Assembly: GCA_025526915.1 (NCBI GenBank)
Contig: JAHLKH010000035.1
Location: 117,358 to 181,357 of the forward strand
DNA from: Entophlyctis helioformis
Lineage: Eukaryota; Chytridiomycota; Chytridiomycetes; Chytridiales; Chytriomycetaceae
Length of the DNA: 64,000 bases
Direction: 5' to 3'
Below are positions 49,056 to 60,070 of this stretch, piece after piece (position 1 is the first letter of the stretch; every line of letters starts with the position of its first letter). The notes under the pieces are model-generated. The model saw only the letters and a program-made list of their open reading frames with translations, was not told the origin of the DNA and ran no database searches. The position numbers were made by a program, and so were the translations under genes.

Positions 49056-50648
49056 ATGGCCTCTGCTGACTGCGCTATCCTCACCGCTGGCTTCCCGTCC
49101 GTCTCGTTCGGCGCCGACTGCTGCACCTCCGAGTTCGTCCTCTGTGACGCCGGCCGTGTCACCCAGCTGTGAGTCTCGCCCGTATCTGCGTCGGTGCACC
49201 TTGCCGCCCGCCCGCCCGCCCGCCCGCTTGCTGACACACCGCCCGCCTGCTCCTGCACCTTCGCCTGCTTCCCCTCCACAGCGACCTCACCGGCCAGAAC
49301 AAGTCGGGTGTCTTCCCCGCCACCATTAGCCAGCTCACCGGCCTCCAGCAGCTCTACCTTGCCGGCAACCAGTTCACCGGCTCGCTGCCCACCGACATTG
49401 GCTCGCTCGTCAAGCTCCAGGACTTTTCGCTCTCTGGCAACAAGCTCTCTGGCGCCATCCCCGCCGACTTTGGCAAGCTCGCCCTCCTTGAGCAGCTGTA
49501 CGTCTCCCTCTTGCTCTCGCTCTTGCCTGCCTTGCCTGCACTCCTGCTCGCCTTGCCCATTTTCGCCGCCGTGGCCGCCGTGTGCGCGATCGGCTTGGCA
49601 AGGTGCTGCGGCAAAACGCCTTTTCCGCCCTCGAGCTGACACGCGTGCCCGCCTGCCTGTGCACCATCTCGGCCTGCCGCCTGCCGCCGCCCGCCTGTGC
49701 ACCAACATGACTGCACCTTCTTGCACCCGCCAGCACGCTCAACGGCAACGACTTCTCGGGCCCGCTCCCCGCCGAGTTCGCCAACCTCAAGGCCGTCACG
49801 GGCATCAACCTGTCCAACACCAAGCTGTCTGGCCCCCTGCCCGCCTTCACCGCCGCCTCGCTCAAGTACCTCCTCATTGACGGCACCGGCTTCACCTCCC
49901 TCCCGGCCCTGCCCACCACCGTCGAGGTCTGCACGGCTGCCAACGCCGCCAACGCCTGTGTGGCTGCTGGCACCACCGTCTGCGGTGTGACCAAGGTCTG
50001 CGCATCTGGCGACGTCGCCTCGACCACCACCACTGCTGCCAAGACCACCACGGTCGTGGCCACCACCACCACTGTCCCCGTTGTCGTTCCCCCCACGACC
50101 ACCACCGCTGCCAAGACCACCACCGTCCCCGTTGTCGTCCCTGGCACCACCACCACTGTGCCCGTTGTCGTCCCTGGCACCACCACCACCGTCCCTGCTG
50201 TTGCTCCTGGCACCACCACCACCGCTGCCAAGGCCACCACCGCCCCTGTTGTCGTTCCCGGCGTGACCACTACCGTCCCTGCTGCTCCCGCCACCACTGT
50301 CCCTGCTGTCGCCACCACCGTCCCGCTGACAAGCCCTACGGCACCCCTGCCCCGACCCCTGTTGAGCCCGAGCTTCCCTCGTACGGCTACGACGCCGACG
50401 ACAAGAAGCCCGGCAACAAGCCCGCTTACCCCGGCTACAAGCCCACCTACCCCACCAAGAAGGACGACAAGAAGTCGCCCAAGCCCGCTGCCCCTGGCTA
50501 CTACAAGGAGACCCCCGCTCCCGAGGAGACCCCTGCTCCCGAGGGCTCGTACAAGGAGGGTGACTCGCCCATCCTCTCGTCCGCCTCTGCTTTCGGCTCG
50601 TCGGTTGTTGCCATGCTCGCTGCTGGTATCGCCGCCCTTGCCTTCTAA
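49056..50648 (+). CDS. Leucine-rich repeat surface-type protein, copy 1 (one frame break)
   Basis: Exons are 49056-49168, 49282-49497 and 49734-50648. With one base added it has 414 residues. The N-terminal cap has paired cysteines (ADCAILTAGFPS, SFGADCC). Plant-type LRRs follow: LTGLQQLYLAGNQFTGSLPT, KLQDFSLSGNKLSGAIPADF, VTGINLSNTKLSGPLPAF. Then a Cys-flanked cap, a Thr/Val/Pro stalk with repeated PVVVPGTTTT units, a Lys/Pro/Tyr stretch (YGYDADDKKPGNKPAYPGYK) and a hydrophobic end (SSVVAMLAAGIAALAF) typical of a GPI-anchor signal. No N-terminal signal peptide follows the chosen ATG. The frame breaks at 50322-50324, where the copy at 53125 has CCC in GTTCCCGCTGAC and this gene has one base fewer. 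Probably displayed at the cell surface. Confidence 0.85.
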
Positions 50649-50667
50649 GCGTGTCTAGACCTTGTCC

Positions 50668-50673
50668 AATAAA
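50668..50673 (+). terminator. Polyadenylation signal AATAAA
   Basis: Starts 20 bases after the stop of LRR gene 1. Confidence 0.65.
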
Positions 50674-50826
50674 ACATTGTTTTGTTCGCTCACTCCTGCT
50701 TTTATAGCTGTTGGTTGGTTGTGGATCGCTGAACGCGTGGTTGGATGTGTCTCTTCACAATGGTCGTTTCCACCGTGCTGGCTCTTGTTTGTTCACTGCT
50801 GTTCGATAGTCGTCTCGCATGAGGCA

Positions 50827-52371
50827 CTACCAACGCGACATGACGCGCAGCATGTCGTTGACAGTCACATAGCCAGGGCCGCATCGCTTCTCAAGAATCG
50901 TCCGTGTGTGCTGGACACGCTCCCACGTTGCGGCCATGGCGCGGCGTTGGTCGGCATGCCCCGTGCCGCGGCGGATGGCGCCAGCGAGCACAGAGTCGGT
51001 CCACGGCGACACGCTAAACAGCCGCGACGACTGCACAATCCGGCTGTACACGTCGCGGAACACGCGGCGCATGTCATGCACGCGTGTGGCGCTCGCTGCA
51101 ATGTTCGTGCCAAACTGCAGCGGGTCGCTGATAAAGAGCGTGAGGCCGTTGCTGCTGCTGCTGCTGCTGCTGCCCCTGCTCGCTTGGTCTGCCCTCGCCA
51201 GGTTGATCGGATACTCGCGAGTGCCCACGCCCCCGTGTGTGCCCTGCGTGCCGTGTGCTGGAGCATCGGGTCGGTCAATGATAAACGCAGTGAGGGGCTG
51301 CCATGGCGACGCCGTCCGACGCAGCGCAATCGCATGGCGGCCATAGTCGTGTTCCCAGCCGTAGAACTTGAGGAAATCCAGAAACAGCGGGCCGAGCATC
51401 GTGCGCAGCGCCGAGCGTGACCCCTCTCTGACTCTCAGGATCACAGCCACGACCATGTTGAGCAACGCGTACCCACTCAGCCCGTCGCCGCCACTTGAAC
51501 CCGAGCCCGCACGAGCACCAGCAAGCGCACGACGATGCAGACCGTGCTGTCTCAGCAGCGCCTTGATGAGTAGCACCAGCGGCGCAGACTGCTCATACAC
51601 GCGCGTCCACTCGACACACAGCGCAGAGCGATCCACACTCGTCTGATCAAACGCCGTCAGACTCATGGACACTCTGCAACCAAGCAGCGCGCTCGTCTCC
51701 CACGTCAGTCGCGGGCCAGCTTCCGCCGCCGAAGCGTCTGTCGCGTCTGTAACAGCAGCCGACGCCACCGACGCCACCGACAACGACGACGGCATCGTCA
51801 AGACAACCGACCGGCCATCTACCCACACCTGCTCGCGCAGCCGCCGGCTCACGCGCACGAGCACCTCCACGTCCGACCGGTTGCCCCACGCGTCCACCTT
51901 GGCACGCGTCGGCAGCGACCGCGCCGGCAGCTCCACACTCAGATTCACATCGTCGCCGTCGCCCGTCAACGCAGTGCCGCACCGCACGGAGCCGACCATG
52001 GCCACGTGCAGGCCCGTGGTCGCCAGCGACGAGCGGCACACGGCTGACACGACACCCGTCAGCCAGCGGACGAGCGCCGTCTCGGGCACGCTCGGGGCCA
52101 GGTCGCTCGACAGCGCCATCAGGTCGTGCGTCAGCTGCGTCAGGAACATGGCATCGTCAGTCGGGCGGGGCGGCGGTTTGCTGTCGGCTGACGGCATGGC
52201 CGTGGACGTGGACGAAGCGGTGGTTGGGTTCGTTGCTGGGGCAACCGCTGTCTGCAGCGCCAGGGCGTTCCGTGGCGTTGCGAGCCGCTTGGCGGGCGGT
52301 GCGGACGCATCGGCCAGGTAGTCGACCGTGTCGAGGGGCTCAAACTTGCAAGGAAACATCTCGGCGCTCAT
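50827..52371 (-). CDS. Non-canonical poly(A)/terminal nucleotidyltransferase, TRF4/GLD2-like
   Basis: Single-exon gene of 514 residues starting MSAEMFPCKFEPLDTVDYLA. It belongs to the DNA polymerase beta-like nucleotidyltransferases that add A or U tails to RNA. Visible features: GSVRCGTALTGDGDDVNLSV, where GS and the following D-G-D match the GLD2 form of the catalytic motif; SAPLVLLIKALLRQHGL; SGYALLNMVVAVILR; LGPLFLDFLKFYGWEHDYGR; and a PAP-associated domain with LFISDPLQFGTNIAAS and MRRVFRDVYSRI. The third catalytic carboxylate, normally in a DIS-like strand, is hard to place: the matching segment reads GCRVSMSLTAFDQ. No RNA-binding domain is visible. Frame intact. It lies between the two LRR genes on the opposite strand. 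Confidence 0.82.
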   Translation of the reverse strand: MSAEMFPCKFEPLDTVDYLADASAPPAKRLATPRNALALQTAVAPATNPTTASSTSTAMPSADSKPPPRPTDDAMFLTQLTHDLMALSSDLAPSVPETALVRWLTGVVSAVCRSSLATTGLHVAMVGSVRCGTALTGDGDDVNLSVELPARSLPTRAKVDAWGNRSDVEVLVRVSRRLREQVWVDGRSVVLTMPSSLSVASVASAAVTDATDASAAEAGPRLTWETSALLGCRVSMSLTAFDQTSVDRSALCVEWTRVYEQSAPLVLLIKALLRQHGLHRRALAGARAGSGSSGGDGLSGYALLNMVVAVILRVREGSRSALRTMLGPLFLDFLKFYGWEHDYGRHAIALRRTASPWQPLTAFIIDRPDAPAHGTQGTHGGVGTREYPINLARADQASRGSSSSSSSNGLTLFISDPLQFGTNIAASATRVHDMRRVFRDVYSRIVQSSRLFSVSPWTDSVLAGAIRRGTGHADQRRAMAATWERVQHTRTILEKRCGPGYVTVNDMLRVMSRW

Positions 52372-52489
52372 ATGCTCGTGTCTTGTGTGCTTGTGCTTGT
52401 GTGTGTCTTTGTTGTGTTTGGGGACGAAAGGGAAACCGACACGACGCGTCCAAAGGGTTCGATCATGCGCCAATAGATGTGGCGACGGT

Positions 52490-52722
52490 GGCGCTGGCCG
52501 ACGGCCAAAGCAGAGAGCACACCGACAGGAACACTGCGACTCGTGCAGCCGTGCAGCTGTGCAGACACGCAACAGTGCAGCCACCAGCCACGACCTGCAG
52601 CGGCCAGCGAGCGTGCGTTCTTGGCGGCATGGACGGCAGCAACAGACCGAGGATCGCCACTTGCGCCGTCATCCCCACACACGCTGGTTCCTGCTGCTGC
52701 GGATGACTGGCAGGCGAGCGAC
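52490..52722 (+). repeat. Duplicated non-coding block, copy 2
   Basis: Homologous to about 48379-48665 with many small differences and gaps. Same orientation and same place relative to the downstream LRR gene. Confidence 0.75.
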
Positions 52723-53057
52723 GTCCTGCCAACAACACACTCACCAACACACAACCACAGCTTCTTTCCTCCTTGCGGCGCTGACACAAGCACACATCAA
52801 CGCACATCACACAGCAGCGCACTGACACACATAAAACGCCGCAGCGCAGCAAAGACTTGAAGGAGAGCAAGCGAATTTGTGCCAAGCGCGTGTCTGTCCA
52901 CGCGGCAGCCACGCGAGCGAGCGCACAAATCTTTCCATAAAAGGCAAAATTGGACGGGGGCCACCCTCCACGCTCCTCGCCACGAGTCCAACCCGCGTGG
53001 TGCGAGCCTCGTCACACGGCTCTGCTCCACACGGCACACAAGCCGGCCGCCCCTGCT

Positions 53058-53063
53058 TATAAA
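53058..53063 (+). promoter_or_regulatory. TATA box of LRR gene 2
   Basis: TATAAA, 62 bases before the start codon at 53125. Confidence 0.5.
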
Positions 53064-53124
53064 CCAGCGGCTGCCCGCCCCGCAGTTGCCGCCATCCCAA
53101 CACTCCTCTAAACACTCTAGAAAG

Positions 53125-54440
53125 ATGTCTGCCGTCTCTGTCGACTGCCCTGTTGTCGCTGCTGCCTTCCCGTCCGTCTCGTTCGGTGCCGACTGCTGCA
53201 CCCACGAGAGCATCATCTGCACGGACAACCGCATCACCCAGCTGTGAGTCTCGCCCTCTCTCGCTTCGGCCCATCTGGCGGACGCCTGTTGCTCACACGC
53301 CTGCCTGCCTGCCTATGCCTGCCTGCTTGGCTGTGACCGCCGACCTCCAGTGACCTCTCCGGCAAGGCCCTCAAGACCGCCTTCCCGGCCACCATCACCA
53401 AGCTGACTGCCCTCCAGCAGCTGTACCTCCAGAAGAACGAGCTCACTGGCTCGCTCCCCGCCGACATTGGCTCGCTCGCCGGTCTCCAGGACCTTGCCCT
53501 CGGCAACAACAAGCTCTCTGGCGCCATCCCCGCCAGCCTTGCCAGCCTCGCCGCCCTCGAGCAGCTGTGAGTAGCGAGCGTTACCCTGCCTGCCTGCCTG
53601 CCTGCCTGCGTCCATCTCCTCGCCGTTGGTGCGAGCCCACCCACGCAGCCTTGCACGCGGCAGAATTGCCAGAATATCGCCGCTGACACGCCTGTGCACC
53701 ATCACCGCGACCACCACCGCCATCGTATCAACGCCAGCACGCTCAACGGCAACGACTTCACCGGCGCCCTCCCCGCCGGCCTCGCTGGCCTCAAGTCGAT
53801 TGTCGGCATCAACCTGTCCAACACCAAGCTGACCGGCCCCGTGCCCGCCTTCACCGCCGCCTCGCTCAAGTACCTTGTGCTTGACGGCACCGCGTTCGAC
53901 GGCGCGCTCCCTGCCCTGCCCGCCACCATCGAGGTCTGCACGTCGGCTGCTCCCCGCCTCTGCCTCGCCGACGGCCAGAAGCCCGCCTGCGGTGTCACCG
54001 TGCTCTGCTCGGCCCTCCCCGCCCTCCCCACGACCACCGTCCCTGTTGCTCCCGCCACCACCGTCCCCGTCGTGGTCGCCACCACCGCTGCTGCCGACAA
54101 GCCCTACGTCGCCACCACCGTTCCCGCTGACAAGCCCTACGGCACCCCTGCCCCGACCCCCGTTGAGCCCGAGCTGCCCTCGTACGGCTACGACGCCGAC
54201 GACAAGAAGCCCGCCTACAAGCCTGCTTACCCCGCCTACCCCACCAAGAAGGACGACAAGAAGTCGCCCAAGCCCGCTGCTCCCGGCTACTACAAGGAGA
54301 CCCCCGCTGCCGAGGAGACCCCTGCTGCCAAGGACGACAAGGCCACGTACGGCGATGCCCCGATTGTGTCTGGCGCGTCTGCCTTTGGCACGTCGGTTGT
54401 CGCCCTGCTCGCTGCCGGTGTCGCTGCCCTCGCTCTCTAA
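53125..54440 (+). CDS. Leucine-rich repeat surface-type protein, copy 2
   Basis: Intact paralogue of the gene at 49056 with the same two intron positions. Exons are 53125-53243, 53351-53566 and 53738-54440, 345 residues. The middle exon is 216 nt in both genes. Shared parts are the Cys-paired cap (PSVSFGADCC), LRRs such as LTALQQLYLQKNELTGSLPA and LQDLALGNNKLSGAIPASLA, the closing LSNTKLTGPVPAF repeat, a Lys/Pro/Tyr region (YGYDADDKKPAYKPAYPAY) and a hydrophobic C-terminus (GTSVVALLAAGVAALAL). The Thr/Pro stalk is much shorter than in copy 1. No N-terminal signal peptide is evident (MSAVSVDCPVVAAAFPSVSF). Probably a GPI-anchored or otherwise surface-linked protein. Confidence 0.88.
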
Positions 54441-54749
54441 GCCGCCTGCTGACGCCCCGTCACCGGCCGCGCATGTGAATGAAGCTGTGATTTTGTGCAC
54501 GCGTCCAAACGACCTGATGCTGTTCTTCTAGTTGTTGTTGTGCGTGTCCCTGTGACTGTTCTTCCAGTTGTTGTAGCAGAAGTTGTTCGTGTATCGAGTG
54601 TCGAGTGCACCACCACAAACAAGTGCTGCTTTTACAGACGCGGCTGGCTGGCTGCCGGTGGCAGCGACCCTTGCTGCCCCTGCGCGTGTGCCCGCGGCTT
54701 TCCCGCACATCCACCAACAAGCCAACTTCAACCGCCAACCAGCCGCCGC
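54441..54749. other. Intergenic region
   Basis: About 310 bp between LRR gene 2 and the ABC transporter gene. GTTGTT-rich near 54530-54580. No gene seen. Confidence 0.45.
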
Positions 54750-55006
54750 ATGCCCTCGCCCGCCCCTCCCGCGGCTGCGCCCTTCTGCCCGGCGCCGCTG
54801 TGGAGCCACTTCCGCATCGCGCCGTGCGCCCTCGACACCGCGCTGGCCGCCGTCCTGCTGCTCGCCGTGCTCGTCGGCTCCGTGCGCTGGCTGCGGCGCT
54901 TCCTGCGCCTGTCTCGCCCGGTGTCTCACGCCGTGTCTCACGCCGACGCTCGCCCGGTGTCTCACGCCGTATCTGGCCACGGCAGCCACGGCGACAATGC
55001 AGACGA

Positions 55007-55037
<31 letters not shown>

Positions 55038-58000
55038 CGAGGCCGCTGCGCTGCTGCCGCACCAGGTGCGCCTTGCCTCTCGCCTTGCCCCTTGCCTGCC
55101 TACTGGCTGCCTACTGGCTGCCTACCGCTACCCCCACCTCCACGTGACGCCTGCTGACCGTCGCTTGCACGCACGACGCACGCACACGACGCACGCACAC
55201 ACGCACGCCACCGCACGCACGCACAGAGCCGCGCCGTGCCCGCCTACACGGCGTCGCACCTGCAGACCTTCTCGGCCGTCTCGCGCCTGCTCTCGGCCGC
55301 CGTGCTCGCCACCTGCGTCGCCGACCTGCTGGCCGACCTCTTCCTCGCCGTCCATCCCGACACCGTCACCGTCATCGCCCGCGCCAAGGCCGCCCGCACG
55401 CTGGCCGACGTGCTGCTGGCCTTTGCCTGGCTCGTCGCCTGCGCCGTCGTCTTCTTTGTCGCCACCTGGGACGCCCGCGACTATGCCCGCCGCTCGCCCA
55501 GCGGCTCGCCCAGCATCCCCTCGCCCGCCTACGCCTCGCTGTCGCTGTCGTCGGCAACATCCGCATCTGCACCAGCGTCACCATCGACGTCGCGCCGCTC
55601 CATGCTCGTGCACGGCATCCCGGCCGTGCTGCAGCACTTTTGGTCGCTGGCCCTCGCCGCAGAGGCCGTCCGCGCCTACAACTGGTGCATGTTCATCGTG
55701 GCCCCGCGGCCGGACTCGCCCTTGGCCGCCCCGCTCGACGTCGTCGTCCTCTGCGTCTTTGTCGTGCGACTGTCGCTCGTCGCCCTGCTCGTGACCCTGA
55801 CCCGCGTCTACCAGGCCTCGGCCCTCCAGCTTGTCGACGAGGCAGAGTCGGGCCTCTTGGCCGACGGCTCTGCTGTCGACTCGCATGCTGCTGCTGCTGC
55901 GGGTGGCAGCCGCCGCCGTGGACGCGCACAGACGCGCTCATCCAACTCGCCCAACGCGTCCAACTCGTGGATCGACGCCATCGCCAAGGTGCGCAAGCTC
56001 GTGCCGTTCCTGTGGCCCCGCGGCGCGTACCTGCGCAGCCTCGTCGTCTGCTGCTTTGTCCTGCTGGCCCTCGGCCGCGTCGTCAACATCCTTGTGCCCG
56101 AGACGTACAAGAACCTCGTCGACGCGCTCTCGTCCGACATGTCGTCGCCTGCGCCACAACCTCCTGGATCGCCCGCCCCGCCCGCCCCGCACCGCCCCTA
56201 CTTTGCCTGGGGCATCATCCTCCTCTACACCTTTTTCCGCTTCCTGCAGGGCGGCGTCGGCCTCTTGTCGTCGCTCCAGTACTTTTTGTGGATCCCCGTC
56301 GGCCAGTACACGACGCGCGAAGTGTCGGTGCGCATCCTCGCCCACCTGCACTCGCTGTCGCTGCAGTTCCACATCCACCGCAAGACGGGCGAGACGCTCC
56401 GCGTCATCGACCGCGGCACCGCCTCCATCGGCTCCCTCCTCTCGTACATTGTCTTCAACATCCTCCCCGTCTTCATCGACATTGCCATTGCCGTGGCCTA
56501 TTTCGCCGTCTCGTTTGACGGCCCCATCGCCGTGGTCGTGCTCGTCACGATGGTGCTCTACATTGCATTCACCGTCTGGATCACCGAGTGGCGCACGCAG
56601 TTCCGCCGCGAGATGAACGACCTCGACTCGGCGTCGCGCGGCCGCGCCGTCGACTCGCTCCTCAACTTTGAGACGGTCAAGTATTTCGGCAACGAGGACT
56701 GGGAAGTCGCCGAGTACGAAAAGGCCATCCGTGCCTACCAGGTCGCGGACTGGAAGTCCAGCTCCAGCCTCAACTTGCTAACACGGCACAGAATGTTGTG
56801 ATCACGCTTGGTCTGCTTGCTGGCCTCCTCCTGTGTGCCCACCGCGTCGTCGAGGGCCAGCTCACTGTCGGCTCCTTTGTCGGGTTCATTACCTATCTCC
56901 TCCAGCTGTACCAGCCGCTCAACTGGTGCGTTTTGGGAGGAGTTGTCTGTCTATGGCCGTCACTGACTTGGTGCTGGACCTGTGGAGTGACTAGGTTCGG
57001 CACCTACTACCGCGTCATCCAGCAAAACTTTATCGACATGGAAAAGATGCTCGATCTCTTTGACGAGCACCAGGCGGTGGCAGATGCACCCAACGCGCAC
57101 CGGCTCGCGCTCACGCACGGCGGCAACGTCAGCTTTGAGAACGTGAGCTTTGGCTACGAGGCGGCGCGGCCGATCCTGGACGGCGTGACGTTTTCGGTGC
57201 CGGCAGGCAAGACGGTGGCGCTTGTCGGCCCAACGGGGTCTGGCAAGTCGACGCTCCTGCGCTTGCTGTTCCGCTTCTATGATGTCGGCGCTGGCTCTGT
57301 GTGCATTGACGGCCAGGACGTGCGCAGCGTGACGCAAAAGAGTCTTCGCCAGCAGATTGGTGTTGTGCCGCAGGTATGTCGTGTGGAGTCGGTTCGTTGG
57401 GGGCATGCGATGGCGTGTGGCGACTGACATTGTGTGGTGTGGTGTGCAGGACACGGTGCTGTTCAACGACACGGTCATGTTCAATATCCGCTATGGATGT
57501 GTGGATGCCACGGACGAGCAGGTTGTGGAAGCCGCCAAGGCAGCGCAGATCCACGACCGCATCATGACATTCCCCGATGGTGCGTCTGCTCTGTTGTCGT
57601 GGTTGTTGCTCGCATCTCGCCTGACCTGACGTCCCATCCCATGACGTGACAGGATACAATACCAAGGTCGGCGAGCGCGGCCTCCGGCTGTCGGGCGGCG
57701 AGAAGCAGCGCGTGGCGATTGCGCGCACGCTGCTCAAGAACCCGTCCATCATCCTGCTCGACGAAGCCACGTCTGCGCTCGACAACACGACGGAGCGGGC
57801 GATCCAAGAGTCGCTCAAGCGGCTGTGCCGCAACCGCACGACGCTCGTGGTAGCGCACCGGCTGAGCACGATTGTGGATGCCGACGAGATTCTCGTTGTG
57901 CGCGACGGACGCATCGTCGAGCGCGGCACGCACGAGCAGCTGCTGCGGCAGGGCGAGCAGTTTATGCACGCACGCGTCGGTATGGCCGCGGCGGCGTCTG

Positions 58001-58710
58001 CGGCAGCGTCCGTGTCGTACTCGGCCAGCGCGTCGGCGAGCGGCAGTCCCGTGTCGGTGTCGGTGTCGGCGTCGCCTGTGCCTGCTGTGCCCGCTGTGTC
58101 TGCTGGAGGTGCGGACGCGACGGCAGCGGCAGCGGCTACGGCGGCGGCTGCCGGGTACTTGTCTGCGCTGCCCGAGCACATGCAGGCGCTCATTGCGGAG
58201 CAGCCGGGCATTGGCACGTACTTTCAGATGTGGACGCGCGAGGCCGAGGAGAGCGAGTCGGCCCATGGCGACGGCGATGGTGAGGGCGACGGTGTAGGGA
58301 ATGGCGACGGTGTAGAGAGCGGCGAAGGGAATGGGGCGAGCGGTGTGGTCGGGCATCACGGGCACCACGGGCACCACGGCCACCACGGGCATACAGCGGC
58401 TGTCAGTGGCGCGTCTGCTGCGCGTGCCGTGGTCACGCCGACGCCGCGCAGGGCCAGCCACGGACACGGACACGGACACGGACACGGCAATGGACACGGA
58501 CACGGCACAAGTGGCAGCATCAGCAGTGGCGGCACGACGTCGCCCGCACGGCCGCAGTCGATGCCAGCACGGTCGGCGGCGGCGTCCAGCACGGCGTCCA
58601 GCGCGGCATCGACGCGTGCCACCACGAGCACCACCACAAGCACCACCACGACCACGACCAGCACCAAGAGCGCGGCCAAGAAGAGCGCGGGGCGGGCAGG
58701 CAAGAGGTGA
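54750..58710 (+). CDS. hmt1: HMT1/ABCB6-like ABC transporter with His-rich C-terminal tail (frame breaks)
   Basis: Half-type ABC exporter of the ABCB6/ABCB7/HMT1 group, which moves metal-thiol complexes or porphyrins across vacuolar or mitochondrial membranes. Exons are 54750-55065 (its frame does not join cleanly), 55227-56925, 56995-57373, 57450-57579 and 57653-58710; about 1,190 residues. An N-terminal extra membrane domain precedes the ABC core. Core landmarks are [68 protein letters not shown] (Walker A), [15 protein letters not shown] (signature), [12 protein letters not shown] (Walker B) and VVAHRLST. One base is missing near 56778 (SLNLL to [13 protein letters not shown]). Beyond the ATPase is a 200-residue Ala/Ser/Gly tail with [14 protein letters not shown] and [16 protein letters not shown], a plausible metal-binding region. 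Confidence 0.85.
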
Positions 58711-58940
58711 AGCCGCTGCTGCCTGCGTGTCTGCGTGCGCGTCTACTACGTGCCTGCGTGCGTGTCTGCGAAATACAATCCGCTGCTGCCTCTTCCATGC
58801 GAGTTCACAACGCGCGCTGGCAGATCTGCCCGTGGCTGTGTCTGCCCGCCCGCTCCACCACTGGCCGTCAACAAAGACGCCGTGGATACGCGCCGCAACT
58901 TCCGCCAACTTCCGCCAACCACCACCGCAGCAGCAGCAGC

Positions 58941-59832
58941 ATGTCCGCCCCTCTGGCCCTTGCCGCCGCCGCCGCCCTCGCCCTCGCCCTCGCCGCCGCC
59001 CCGCCCGCCGCCGCGTCGTGGAACCGCCGGGCGTACTACAACGACCTGGCGTGCGCCGGCACCTTCACGTACGGCATCCAGGTGTGGGCGCCCACGGCCC
59101 CGTGCCAGGTGCTGCTGCCCATCACCGCCTCGTGCGAGCAAAAGTCCCGCCTGGCGACCGTGCTCTCGTCCGAGGGCACGGCGTGCGACAACGCCGCCCC
59201 CGTCGACACGCCGTGGTTCCCGCCCGCCGGCGTGTCGACCTCGGCGCCGTACCTCACCATCAACTCGTACGCCGCCGCGCCCGGCAAGGACCTGTGCGCC
59301 TTTGACAAGGACACGCCGCTCGAGATGAACACGTACCTGGCCGACGGCCGCTGCTACGCCTTTGAGGCCGGCGACTACGTCTCGGCCGTGTGCACGCCCG
59401 ACGGCGGCGGCATTGTCAAGCGCTGCGGGTGCGCTTCCAGTCGCTTGTTGTCTGGCTGGCATGTCTGGATGGCATGTCATGGTATCGTATGGCTGACATC
59501 CCCTCGCTCGCTCATTTTTACGCCTCGCCAGTGACGACAAGTGCAGCGACTGCAGATCCACCACCACGTACAGCACCGCGTGCACACAGACCGCGGCGCT
59601 GCCCGTCAAGGCCTTTTGCACCCAGCCCGGCACCGCAGGCCTGCCGCCCGCGTCCACCACCAACTCGACCACCGGCGGTGCCGCTGGCTCGGCGGGCTCG
59701 TCGGCCGGCACCAAGAGCGCGCCGGCGGCGTCGTCGCCCACCGCCAAGACCAACGCGGCGGCTGGATCGGGCGGTGCCGCGGGTGTCGTTGCCGTCGTTG
59801 TTGGCGCACTCGCTGCCGTTGCCGTGCTCTGA
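58941..59832 (+). CDS. Secreted Cys-rich protein with GPI-type tail
   Basis: Exons are 58941-59428 and 59532-59832, 262 residues, frame intact. The start MSAPLALAAAAALALALAAA is a clear signal peptide ending near PPAAAS. The mature part has about a dozen cysteines (for example LACAGTFTYG, APCQVLLPITASCEQ, GTACDN, DLCAF, GRCYAFEAGDYVSAVC, RCGDDKCSDC). It is followed by a Ser/Thr/Ala/Gly stalk (TTNSTTGGAAGSAGSSAG) and a hydrophobic C-terminus (GVVAVVVGALAAVAVL). This is the layout of a GPI-anchored cell-wall or surface protein. I do not recognise the cysteine pattern as a named family. Confidence 0.8.
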
Positions 59833-60070
59833 GAGTGCCTGCCTGCCTGCTGCGTCTCTCGCTCTCTCTCTTGCTCCTGCTCGTGATTAAATGCCTGTTC
59901 TTGCTATTGTTTGGCCTGCGGTGATCATCCACTTCTGCGAGCAGCAATGTGAGGATCCCTGATACAATAAGACGATGCTGGGCGGTGGTGGGCCGCCAGC
60001 ACGCTCTTTGTCTTTGGCAAGACCGTCCAAACCCGGTCACAATCCTTCACTTGCCGCGTGTTTCATCATC

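Larger units (their letters stand above)
52372..53124. other. Intergenic region upstream of LRR gene 2
   Basis: Divergent promoter region between the nucleotidyltransferase gene and LRR gene 2. It carries the second copy of the duplicated block and a TATA box at 53058. No gene seen. Confidence 0.6.
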
